64,000 bases of DNA from Actinomadura xylanilytica (GTDB lineage: Bacteria > Actinomycetota > Actinomycetes > Streptosporangiales > Streptosporangiaceae): positions 558,001 through 622,000 of the forward strand of contig NZ_JASNWE010000004.1 in assembly GCF_030283145.1 (NCBI RefSeq), in the 5' to 3' direction. Both the position numbers and the translations under genes were made by a program. Below are positions 1 through 7,147 of this stretch, one piece after another. The notes below the pieces were generated by a model. It had not been told where the DNA came from, ran no database searches, and saw only the letters and a list, made by a program, of their open reading frames with translations. The first letter of the stretch is position 1; the number at the start of each line of letters is the position of its first letter.

Positions 1-37
1 CGGGGACCGGGGACGATCGGCGGTCCGGCCGAGCCCG

Positions 38-898
38 GTGTTCCTGGCGATCGTGGCGGTGACCGTCCTGTGCGGCCTGATCGCGTGGCGGTACGGGCTG
101 CTGCGCGACACCCCGGCCCGGGTAGCGGTGTTCGGCTTCGTCATCGCCGCCTGGGTGCTGTCGCTGTGCGTGCACGAGTTCGGGCACGCCTACACCGCGT
201 TCCGGTCCGGCGACCACAGCGTCGCCACCCGCGGCTACCTCACCCTGAACCCGGCCCGGTACGCCGACGTGACGCTGAGCTTCGCGATCCCGGTGCTGTT
301 CATCCTGATCGGCGGGATCGGGCTGCCCGGCGGGGCGGTCTGGATCGACCGCGGCGCGATCAGGGGCCGGGTCCGGCACAGCCTGATCTCGGCGGCGGGG
401 CCGCTGTCGAACGCGGTATTCGCGGTGATGCTCGCGGTCATCTACAAGAACTTCTTCTCGATCGGCCACGCCACGTTCTGGGCCGCGCTGGCGTTCCTGG
501 TGTTCCTCCAGGTGACCGCGGCGCTGCTCAACCTGCTGCCGATCCCGGGCCTGGACGGCTTCGGCATCATCGAGCCGTACCTGCCGCGGCGCTGGGTCGA
601 GCAGGCCAACGCGGTCGGCGGCTACGTCTTCCTGGTGCTGATCGCGCTGCTGTGGCTGGGCCCAATCAACGAGGCGTTCTTCGGCCTCGTCTACCACCTC
701 ACCGACGCGATCGGCGTCGACGAGAGCGGCATCCGGTACGGGCTCGAGCTCTTCCGCTTCTGGAACCACCGACCCCCGCGCCGGATGCCCGGCGGGTCAG
801 GCGGTGGGGGCGTCCGGCGTGGTCTGGCCGGACGGTCCGGCCAGGTGGCGGACGATCCGGCTCAGCTGTTCGGCATACCGCTCCTGGAACTCCGGTGA
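38..898 (+). CDS. Site-2 protease family (M50) membrane metalloprotease
   Basis: Probable intramembrane zinc protease of the M50/S2P family, which cleaves membrane-bound substrates. The protein is 286 residues with several hydrophobic segments. The zinc-binding HEFGH motif is at residues 46-50, inside a membrane helix, and the second family motif NLLPIPGLDG with its metal-ligand Asp lies at about 165-174. The first start I can see is a GTG at 38; the true start may lie left of the window, because only 37 bases precede it and no ribosome site is obvious. The last 34 codons are glycine/arginine-rich, lack family character, and lie antisense to the end of the TetR gene, so the genes converge and overlap by about 102 bp. 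The substrate is unknown. I am sure of the family and not of the N terminus. Confidence 0.85.
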   Translation: MFLAIVAVTVLCGLIAWRYGLLRDTPARVAVFGFVIAAWVLSLCVHEFGHAYTAFRSGDHSVATRGYLTLNPARYADVTLSFAIPVLFILIGGIGLPGGAVWIDRGAIRGRVRHSLISAAGPLSNAVFAVMLAVIYKNFFSIGHATFWAALAFLVFLQVTAALLNLLPIPGLDGFGIIEPYLPRRWVEQANAVGGYVFLVLIALLWLGPINEAFFGLVYHLTDAIGVDESGIRYGLELFRFWNHRPPRRMPGGSGGGGVRRGLAGRSGQVADDPAQLFGIPLLELR

Positions 899-1450
899 GT
901 CGGGGGAGAGGCCGAAGATGCGGCGCACCGCCAGGGGCATCGCCGCGGTGATGGAGACGGCGGCGGTCAGCACCAGCATGACGGCGGCCGGGTCGAGGTC
1001 GGCGGCCAGCTCGCCGGCGGCCTGGCGGCGTTCCAGGTCGGACAGGTCCTCGGGCGGGCCCGGCTCGATCTGCTCGAGGTCCTCGGTCAGGCCACGCCAG
1101 AGGTTCAGCCGGGTGCCGCGCGGGTCGTCCAGCGTGTGCCGCAGATAGCGGACCATCACCTCGTCGAGCGGGAGCGCGGAGTCGTTGAACTCGTCCTCGC
1201 GCACCAGCCAGAGGCGGCCGAGCTCGCAGTAGAGCCCCTCCTTGCCGCCGAAGTAATAGTTGATGAGCTGCTTGTTGACGCCCGCGCGGTCGGCGATGTC
1301 CTGGACCCGGGCGCCGGCGTAGCCCTTGGCGGAGAACACGTCCATGGCCGCCTCGATCAACGCGCGTCGGGAGCGCTCGGCGTCGACCTTGCGCTCGTCC
1401 GGGGTCGGGGACCGCCGCGGTCCCCTCGTCGTGTCCGTCACGGGCGTCAT
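797..1450 (-). CDS. TetR/AcrR family transcriptional regulator
   Basis: DNA-binding repressor of 217 residues. An N-terminal TetR helix-turn-helix is visible at about residues 48-70 (DIADRAGVNKQLINYYFGGK), preceded by the usual RRALIEAAMDVFSAKGY helix. The C-terminal half is the variable ligand and dimerisation domain. I chose the ATG at 1450. The frame is open further upstream to 1663, with another ATG at 1480, but that extension runs into the promoter of the divergent gene and lacks TetR-like sequence. The gene is divergent from an NmrA-type oxidoreductase starting at 1552, with an 18-bp near-palindrome between them, the usual layout for a TetR protein repressing its neighbour and itself. 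The ligand cannot be read from the sequence. Confidence 0.9.
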   Translation of the reverse strand: MTPVTDTTRGPRRSPTPDERKVDAERSRRALIEAAMDVFSAKGYAGARVQDIADRAGVNKQLINYYFGGKEGLYCELGRLWLVREDEFNDSALPLDEVMVRYLRHTLDDPRGTRLNLWRGLTEDLEQIEPGPPEDLSDLERRQAAGELAADLDPAAVMLVLTAAVSITAAMPLAVRRIFGLSPDSPEFQERYAEQLSRIVRHLAGPSGQTTPDAPTA

Positions 1451-1488
1451 CGTAGCCGCATGCCCGAACCCATCATCCATCCGGCTGT

Positions 1489-1520
1489 TTGACAAGTTCA
1501 TCCAATTGGTTGAATCTAAT
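1489..1520 (+). promoter_or_regulatory. Promoter of the NmrA-type oxidoreductase gene
   Basis: A perfect -35 hexamer TTGACA lies at 1489-1494. Candidate -10 hexamers are GAATCT at 1512-1517 (17-bp spacer) and TCTAAT at 1515-1520 (20-bp spacer, closer to consensus). The TetR-type palindrome sits between the two hexamers, so bound repressor would occlude RNA polymerase. The gene starts at 1552 behind GGAG at 1541-1544. Confidence 0.6.
1497..1514. promoter_or_regulatory. Likely TetR operator (18-bp near-palindrome)
   Basis: TTCATCCAATTGGTTGAA is palindromic except for one base pair in each arm (TTCAWCCAATTGGWTGAA). It is the only such symmetry in the 101-bp divergent intergenic region and overlaps the spacer of the forward promoter. 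That the neighbouring TetR protein binds here is inferred from position. Confidence 0.7.
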
Positions 1521-1551
1521 CCCGGCACTCGCCCCCCTGAGGAGACAACCG

Positions 1552-2373
1552 ATGATTCTTGTGACAGGCGCCACCGGGAACGTGGGCCGCCACGTCGTCG
1601 ACGAGGTGCTCGACGCGGGCCGGAAGGTCCGCGCACTGACCCGCGACCCCGCCACCGCCGCACTGCCCGTGGACGTCGAGGTGGCCAGGACCGACGCGAT
1701 GCCGTTGGACGGCGTCGAGTCGATCTTCCTGAACCTCTCGGTCTTCTGGACCGGCCTCGGCGACCTGCTCCCGCGCGCCAGCGCGGCCGGGGTCCGGCGC
1801 GTGGTCATGCTGTCGTCCGCCGCGGCGCTCGACGAGGACCCGGACAACGAACTGGCCGCGCACCACCGCGGAGCGGAGCGGGCGATCGAGGACTCCGGGC
1901 TGGAGTGGACCTTCGTCCGTCCCGGCGAGTTCTGCACGAACGCCCTCGGCTGGCGCGACGAGATCAGGTCCGGCGAGCCGGTCCGCAACGCGTTCGCCGG
2001 GGCGGCCATGGCGCCGATCCACGAGCGCGACATCGCCGCGGTCGCGGCCCGCGCTCTGGTGACCGACGACCTGGTCGGCGCCGCGCCGCTGCTCAGCGGG
2101 CCCGAGTCGCTCACCCACCCGGACATGGTGGCGATCATCGGCGCGGCCGTCGGCCGTCCGGCCCGGTTCGAGGAGATCACCGAGGCGGAGGCGCGCGAGG
2201 CGATGCTGAGCCGTCCGTACATGCGACCCGGCCTGGTGGACGTCCTGATGCGGCTCCGCGCCACGTCGGTGGGCCGTCCGGCCGAGATCTCGCCCGAGGT
2301 CGAGCGGATCACCGGCCGCCCCGGCCGCTCGTTCGCCGAGTGGGCCGCCGACCACGCCGCCGACTTCCGGTGA
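1552..2373 (+). CDS. NmrA-like NAD(P)-binding oxidoreductase
   Basis: A 273-residue atypical short-chain dehydrogenase of the NmrA/NAD(P)H-binding family. The N-terminal Rossmann motif GATGNVG is at residues 6-12. The middle carries a family-typical WTFVRPGEF stretch and the C terminus a VERITGRPGRSFAEWAADH stretch. Members act as NAD(P)H sensors or quinone reductases; the substrate here is not evident. I chose ATG 1552 over an upstream in-frame start at 1489, because GGAG sits 7 bases before it and the Rossmann strand begins at once. It is divergent from the TetR gene and probably repressed by it. A paralogue with the same motifs lies at 52,896-53,753. Confidence 0.88.
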   Translation: MILVTGATGNVGRHVVDEVLDAGRKVRALTRDPATAALPVDVEVARTDAMPLDGVESIFLNLSVFWTGLGDLLPRASAAGVRRVVMLSSAAALDEDPDNELAAHHRGAERAIEDSGLEWTFVRPGEFCTNALGWRDEIRSGEPVRNAFAGAAMAPIHERDIAAVAARALVTDDLVGAAPLLSGPESLTHPDMVAIIGAAVGRPARFEEITEAEAREAMLSRPYMRPGLVDVLMRLRATSVGRPAEISPEVERITGRPGRSFAEWAADHAADFR

Positions 2374-2380
2374 CCGGCCC

Positions 2381-2414
2381 GCCGGCGGACCGCGCGACCG
2401 CACGGTCCGCCGGC
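2381..2414 (+). terminator. Stem-loop after the NmrA-type gene
   Basis: A perfect 12-bp inverted repeat (GCCGGCGGACCG paired with CGGTCCGCCGGC) with a 10-base loop, starting 7 bases after the stop codon. There is no T tract, as is common for actinobacterial terminators. Confidence 0.6.
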
Positions 2415-2438
2415 GGCAGGACGAGCCCCGCTGACAAG

Positions 2439-2745
2439 CCCCACTGACCTCCCCTGGATCCTGCTCGCCGCGGCGATCGTGCTCGTCGTCCTGGACCGCA
2501 GGGCGGGCCACCCGTGGAACTCCTGATGCCGGAGAGCGCCACCACCGTCTTCATGGCGCTGCTGACCACGCTCGCGTTCACCGTCCCTGACTCCCCGGTG
2601 ATGAAGTACGGCGCGGCGCTCGCCAATCACCGCCACCGGCCTGTTCCGCGACATCAACCGGATACTCACACTCGTGTGGGCGGTGAGTTTCACCGCGACC
2701 GCCGCCGTTCTAGGCTGTGTGCAGGCGCCGGACCCGCACCCGGAA
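2439..2745 (+). pseudogene. Decayed remnant of a small membrane protein
   Basis: No intact gene fills 2374-2894. Three short stretches in different frames look like pieces of one membrane protein. PWILLAAAIVLVVLD at about 2442-2486 is stopped by TGA at 2517. TVFMALLTTLAFTVP follows in the frame opened at 2514. FRDINRILTLVWAVSF lies around 2650-2700 in a third frame. Stop codons and frame changes between hydrophobic pieces suggest a gene lost by small indels. The family is not identified. The rest of the gap, about 2750-2890, is low-complexity Pro/Ala/Arg-coding sequence leading to the next ribosome site, and I see nothing else in it. Confidence 0.35.
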
Positions 2746-2894
2746 GCGCCGTTCCTCGAAGCTCGAAGCCCAGCCGACCCCCCGCTGAACGCCCCGCCGG
2801 TGAACGCCCCGTCCGCTGAACGGCCCGTCCGCACCGCTCCCTCAGCGGCCCGCCACCGTCGCCGGCACCGTCCAGCATCGAAGGGAAGCCCGAG

Positions 2895-4247
2895 ATGAGC
2901 GAAGACAGCACCGCCCGGCCCGCGCCCTGGCTCGACGGACACCTCGCGCCCGTGCCCGATGAGATCGACGCCGTCGACCTCCCGGTCATCGGGAGCCTCC
3001 CGGCCGAGCTGACCGGCCGCTACTTCCGCAACGGCCCGAACCCGCTGCCCGGCGAGCCGAGCCGGCACTGGTTCCTCGGCCACGGGATGCTGCACGGCCT
3101 GCGGCTGCGCGACGGGCGCGCCGAGTGGTACCGCAACCGCTGGGTGCGCACCAGCGCGTTCACCGACGACGCCGAGTTCCTGCGGGACGACCTCACCTTC
3201 GACCGCGCGGCGGTGGCGGCCAACACCCACGTCGTCCCGCACGACGGCAAGATCCTCGCGCTGGTCGAGGTCGGGCTCCCCCATGCGGTGACGCCCGAGC
3301 TCGACACCGTCGGCCCCTGCGACTTCGACGGCCGGCTCACCACCGCGATGACGGCGCATCCGAAGCAGGACCCGGTCACCGGCGAGCTGCTGTTCTTCGG
3401 GTACGGGATGCTCCCGCCGTACCTGACCTACCACCGCCTGTCCCCGGCCGGTGAGCTGGTCGAGAGCCGCGAGGTCGAGGTGCCCGGCCCGACGATGATG
3501 CACGACTTCGCGATCACCGAGAACCATGTGGTCTGGCTCGACCTGCCCGTGGTGTTCGACCTCGACCTGGCCATGGCCGAGGACCGCGGCATGCCGTTCC
3601 GCTGGGACGACGCGTACGGCGCGCGGCTCGGCGTGATGCCGCGCTCGGGCGACGGTCCCGTGCGGTGGTTCGACGTCGACCCCTGCTATGTGTTCCACGT
3701 GGGCAACGCGCACGAGGACGCGGCCGGACGGATCGTGCTGGACGGGGCGCGCTACCTGCCGGAGGAGTTCACCGCCCTGTGGGGGGTGACGGGCGGCGCG
3801 GCCGACCCGGTCGGGACCACCCTGAACGTCGAGAACGCGAGGCTGCACCGCTGGATCCTCGACCCGTCCACCGGGAAGGCCGTCGAGCACCGGGTCGACG
3901 ACCGCCGGACGGAGTTCCCGACGCACAACGCGTCCCGTACCGGGCGCGAGCACCGCTACCTCTACACGGTGGCCGGCGGCGCGATCGTGAAGTACGACCT
4001 GCGCGCCGGGTCCTCGTCGGCGCTGGAGCTGGGCACCGGCATGGCGGCGGGCGAGGCGGTGTTCGTCCCCGCCGAGGCCGCGCGCGCCGAGGACGACGGC
4101 TGGCTGCTGTCGATCGTGTCCGACCGCGCGGGCGCCGGATCGGAGCTGCTGGTGCTGAACGCGGCCGACCTGTCGCGGGCGGCGTGCGTCCGCCTGCCGC
4201 GGCGCGTCCCGGCGGGATTCCACGGGAGCTGGATCCCGGACGCCTGA
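2895..4247 (+). CDS. Carotenoid oxygenase family protein
   Basis: A 450-residue non-haem iron(II) dioxygenase of the RPE65/carotenoid cleavage/lignostilbene dioxygenase family, which splits a C=C bond to give two carbonyl products. The four iron-ligand histidines fit H155 (MTAHPK), H203 (MMHDF), H268 (VFHVGN) and H443 (GFHGSW). RYFRNGPNP at 42-50 and EFPTHN are also family-typical. Length is normal and no signal peptide is present, so it should be cytosolic. AAGGGAAG lies 6 bases before ATG 2895. An aldehyde dehydrogenase gene follows 124 bp downstream on the same strand and could oxidise the aldehyde product. Whether the substrate is an apocarotenoid or a stilbene cannot be told from the sequence. 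Confidence 0.93.
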   Translation: MSEDSTARPAPWLDGHLAPVPDEIDAVDLPVIGSLPAELTGRYFRNGPNPLPGEPSRHWFLGHGMLHGLRLRDGRAEWYRNRWVRTSAFTDDAEFLRDDLTFDRAAVAANTHVVPHDGKILALVEVGLPHAVTPELDTVGPCDFDGRLTTAMTAHPKQDPVTGELLFFGYGMLPPYLTYHRLSPAGELVESREVEVPGPTMMHDFAITENHVVWLDLPVVFDLDLAMAEDRGMPFRWDDAYGARLGVMPRSGDGPVRWFDVDPCYVFHVGNAHEDAAGRIVLDGARYLPEEFTALWGVTGGAADPVGTTLNVENARLHRWILDPSTGKAVEHRVDDRRTEFPTHNASRTGREHRYLYTVAGGAIVKYDLRAGSSSALELGTGMAAGEAVFVPAEAARAEDDGWLLSIVSDRAGAGSELLVLNAADLSRAACVRLPRRVPAGFHGSWIPDA

Positions 4248-4304
4248 CCATCCCCCACACCGCTTCCCGACGCCCCCTTCCGGGCTCCGGCGGGCACCGG
4301 CATA

Positions 4305-4345
4305 AAGTGATTTACTACTCAGTACTCGCGTGCAAGCAATCACTT
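4305..4345. promoter_or_regulatory. Inverted repeat upstream of the aldehyde dehydrogenase gene
   Basis: AAGTGATT (4305-4312) and AATCACTT (4338-4345) form perfect 8-bp inverted arms 25 bp apart, enclosing ACTACTCAGTACTC, which has its own partial symmetry. The AT-rich block stands out from the GC-rich surroundings and ends 25 bp before the aldehyde dehydrogenase start. It looks like a regulator site or promoter, implying that the gene can be transcribed separately from the oxygenase gene. Confidence 0.45.
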
Positions 4346-4370
4346 ACACGGTCCTCCCGGGAGGTTCCTC

Positions 4371-5873
4371 ATGTCCGTGGCCACGGAGAGCACCGAGACG
4401 TTCGCGTCCCTGAACCCGGCCAACGGCGAGGTCGTCGCCGAGCACCCCGTCCACGACGCCGCCGCGGTGGCCGGGGCGGTCGAGCGCGCCCGCGAGGCCG
4501 CCGAGTGGTGGCGCGCGCTCGGCTGGAGGGAGCGCCGGCTCCGGCTGCTCAACATCAAGGGCTCGCTGGCCCGCAACCTGAACCGGATGGCCGAGCTCAT
4601 CCACCAGGAGACCGGCAAGCCCGTGCAGGACGCCCAGCTCGAAACGATCATGGCGATCTCGCACCTGGACTGGGCCGCCCGCAACGCGCAGAAGGTGCTC
4701 GGGCCGCGCACCGTGTTCCCCGGGATGATGTCGATCAACCAGAAGTGCGTGCTGGAGTACCAGCCGCTCGGCGTGGTCGGCGTGATCGGCCCGTGGAACT
4801 ACCCCATCTTCACCCCGATGGGCTCGATCGCCTACGCGCTCGCCGCCGGGAACACCGTGGTCTTCAAGCCCTCGGAGTTCACCCCCGGCGTCGGCGTCCT
4901 GCTCGCCGAGCTGGTCGCGACGGTGGTCCCCGAGCACCCCGTCCTCCAGACCGTCACCGGCCTCGGCGGCACCGGCGCCGCGCTCGCGTCCTCCCCCGGC
5001 CTCGGCAAGGTCGCCTTCACCGGCTCCACCCGGACGGCCAAGAAGGTCATGGCCGCCTGCGCCGGGAACCTCACCCCGATCGTGGTCGAGTGCGGCGGCA
5101 AGGACGCCTGCATCGTCGACGCCGACGCCGACCTCGACGCCGCCGCCGACGCCGCGCTGTGGGGCGCGATGTCCAACGCCGGCCAGACCTGCATCGGGGT
5201 CGAGCGGATCTACGTCGTCGACGACGCCTACGAGGACTTCCTCGGTCGGCTCACCGACAAGGCCCGCGACCTGCGCCCCGGCTTCGACCGCGAGGCCGCC
5301 TACGGCCCGATCACCATGCCGTCCCAGCTCGACGTCATCGAGCGGCACATCAAGGACGCCCTCGACAAGGGCGGCCGGGCCGTCGTCGGCGGCCCCGAGT
5401 CGGTCCGCAAGCCCTACGTCGAGCCGGTCGTCCTCACCGGCGTCCCGGACGACGCGTCGGCCGTCCGCGAGGAGACCTTCGGCCCCACCATCACCGTGCA
5501 CCGCGTCAAGGACCTGGACGAGGCGGTCGAGAAGGCCAACGCCACCAGCTACGGCCTGGCCGGGACGATCTTCTCCGGCAGCAGGTCGCGGGCCATGGAC
5601 GCCGCCCGCCGGATGCGCTCCGGGATGACCTCGATCAACGCCTTCGCCGCGTTCGCCATGGTCGCCGCCCTCCCGTTCGGCGGCGTCGGCGAGTCGGGCT
5701 TCGGCCGCATCCACGGCGCCGACGGCCTGCGCGAGTTCACCCGCCCGAAGGCCATCACCCGCCAGCGCTTCGCCATCCCGATGAACCTCAGCTCCTTCGA
5801 GCGCACCGAGAAGGAGATGACCCGCGTCCTGGGCCTGATCAACATGATCCACGGCCGCCGCTACAAGCGCTGA
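4371..5873 (+). CDS. Aldehyde dehydrogenase (NAD(P)+-dependent)
   Basis: A 500-residue aldehyde dehydrogenase superfamily member that oxidises an aldehyde to the acid. The conserved landmarks are present: PWNYP with catalytic Asn143, the cofactor-binding FTGST near 216-220, general base Glu240 in VVECGGKDA and nucleophile Cys274 in NAGQTCIG. GGGAGG lies about 8 bases before ATG 4371. It follows the carotenoid oxygenase gene on the same strand, so a cleavage-product aldehyde is an attractive but unproven substrate. Succinate-semialdehyde or coniferyl aldehyde dehydrogenases have the same architecture. An inverted repeat at 4305-4345 may control it. Confidence 0.93.
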   Translation: MSVATESTETFASLNPANGEVVAEHPVHDAAAVAGAVERAREAAEWWRALGWRERRLRLLNIKGSLARNLNRMAELIHQETGKPVQDAQLETIMAISHLDWAARNAQKVLGPRTVFPGMMSINQKCVLEYQPLGVVGVIGPWNYPIFTPMGSIAYALAAGNTVVFKPSEFTPGVGVLLAELVATVVPEHPVLQTVTGLGGTGAALASSPGLGKVAFTGSTRTAKKVMAACAGNLTPIVVECGGKDACIVDADADLDAAADAALWGAMSNAGQTCIGVERIYVVDDAYEDFLGRLTDKARDLRPGFDREAAYGPITMPSQLDVIERHIKDALDKGGRAVVGGPESVRKPYVEPVVLTGVPDDASAVREETFGPTITVHRVKDLDEAVEKANATSYGLAGTIFSGSRSRAMDAARRMRSGMTSINAFAAFAMVAALPFGGVGESGFGRIHGADGLREFTRPKAITRQRFAIPMNLSSFERTEKEMTRVLGLINMIHGRRYKR

Positions 5874-5924
5874 CCGCGCCCGTCCCCGAGCCCTCGGCCC
5901 CCTGCCCGTAAGCCGTCCCGGTGG

Positions 5925-6000
5925 GGCCGGGCCCGGCCTAAGGCGTCCTAGGACGCCCAGATAAGGCATCGTCCCGATGCCGGGGGCGGTGTCTTAGGAC
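5925..6000. promoter_or_regulatory. Cluster of palindromes upstream of a 36-residue ORF
   Basis: Three dyads follow one another: GGCCGGGCCCGGCC (5925-5938, perfect), GGCGTCCTAGGACGCC (5942-5957, perfect) and GGCATCG-TCC-CGATGCC (5965-5981). The core GTCCTAGGAC recurs as GTCTTAGGAC at 5991-6000. The first could end the aldehyde dehydrogenase transcript. The CTAGGAC pair looks like two operator copies upstream of the small ORF at 6055. Function is inferred from position only. Confidence 0.45.
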
Positions 6001-6054
6001 GAACCTTGAACATGTCGGACCGGGAAGGCCGGTCCGCGACTCAAGGAGAACGAC

Positions 6055-6165
6055 ATGATCCGCCCCGAGTTCGCCAAGGTCCTGGTCGACGACCGTGTGC
6101 AGGCGCTCCGCGCCGAGGCCAAGCACGCCCGGCGCGTCCGCCTCGTCAAGGCCCTCAAGCGGTGA
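6055..6165 (+). CDS. 36-residue basic small protein
   Basis: A short ORF of 37 codons starting MIRPEFAKVLVDDRV and ending in a basic tail (KALKR). It has an excellent ribosome site (AAGGAGA, 6 bases before ATG) and a textbook terminator 28 bases after the stop. It is probably one amphipathic helix: charged, no Cys, no membrane segment. Nothing overlaps it, so the signals belong to it. I do not recognise a function; short basic peptides with an MIRPE-type start occur in actinomycetes, from memory only. It could also be a leader peptide or part of a small RNA. The pair of translational and terminator signals argues for expression. Confidence 0.6.
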   Translation: MIRPEFAKVLVDDRVQALRAEAKHARRVRLVKALKR

Positions 6166-6192
6166 CGGCTCCGGCCTGTCCCCCTCGATCGA

Positions 6193-6226
6193 CGCCCCCG
6201 TCTCACGACGGGGGCGTTTTCCTTTT
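6193..6226 (+). terminator. Intrinsic terminator of the 36-residue ORF
   Basis: A perfect 9-bp stem CGCCCCCGT (6193-6201) and ACGGGGGCG (6208-6216) with a 6-base loop, followed by TTTTCCTTTT. This is the clearest rho-independent terminator in the window. Confidence 0.9.
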
Positions 6227-6311
6227 GCGGTCCGGCATTTCGGTGATTTCGTGCGTCGTACCGGGGAGGCCCGGCTTAGAGTGAGCGGCCCTGGCGAGTA
6301 CGGGAGTGTGC

Positions 6312-7084
6312 ATGGGGCCGTTGGAATCGGACGACCCGCGGGAGATCGGCGGCTACCGGCTGCTCGGACGTTCGCGGGCACGACGCTCTACGTGGGGGCC
6401 GGGCAGCGGCTCGACGCGTACCGGATGAACCGCGACCGGCCGCTGTGGTCCGCGACCCTGCCCGACCGGATCGTCGGCACTCCGGTGGCGGGACGCAGCG
6501 CCGTCTACGTGTCCACCGAGCGGGGCCTGACCGCGTTCGGACCGGCGGACGGCAGGCGGCTCTGGGCCGCCGCGAATCCCGCCCGCAAGGACCCGACCGG
6601 CGGCTGGCTCCCGAAGGCGGTCGGCCCGTTCGTGTACGTGACCGGCCTCCAGGACACCCTGCACGCCTTCGAGGGCAGGAGCGGCAGGCCGATGTGGACG
6701 TTCCAGGCGGGCGGCGGGCTGACCGCCGACCCGTCCTCCGATCCGCGCGTGCTGACCCCGCTCATGGAGGGGTCCGGGCCGATCGTCTTCAACGGCGCCG
6801 ACCAGCTCTCGGCGGTGGGGGCCGGCGACGGGCGGGCGACCTGGCAGAAGCCGATCGAGGACCCGTCCGACCTGTTCGCCGCGTCCGCCGGCGCCCGCGT
6901 CCACCTGGCCACCAAGGGCGGCGTGCTGAGCTTCCACCCGGCCTCCGGCGAGATCGTCCAGCACGTCGACGACCTCAGGGCCGAAAGCCTGTCCACGGCG
7001 GACGACGTCGTCTACTTCGCCGGCGGCCCGAGGGACGCCGACCGTCCGACCACCGTCTACGCGATGAACCCGCCGCCCCTCTGA
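6312..7084 (+). pseudogene. Serine/threonine kinase-PQQ beta-propeller gene with the kinase domain deleted
   Basis: From ATG 6312 the frame reads MGPLESDDPREIGGYRLLGR, the usual opening of actinomycete Hanks-type kinases up to the first glycine-rich strand. It then becomes nonsense and stops at about 6428. From about 6370, in another frame, sequence resembling PQQ-type beta-propeller blades runs to TGA 7084 (GTTLYVGAGQRLDAYR, later ADGRRLWAA and SGRPMWTF). The whole kinase core and linker are absent. The simplest reading is an internal deletion of roughly 1 kb or more joining kinase start and sensor end out of frame at 6367-6372. The propeller alone has no good start or signal peptide. A late sequencing error would not explain the loss of the kinase core. 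Confidence 0.75.
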
Positions 7085-7100
7085 ACGGCCGGCCGCCACT

Positions 7101-7147
7101 CCAGGCGGCGGCTCCAGGCGGCGGCTCCGGGCGGCGGCTCCGGGCGG
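7101..7147. repeat. 13-bp tandem repeat between convergent genes
   Basis: The unit CCRGGCGGCGGCT is repeated about 3.6 times with one variable base. It fills the gap between the propeller pseudogene stop and the GMC oxidoreductase stop. Its length could vary by slippage. Confidence 0.75.
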
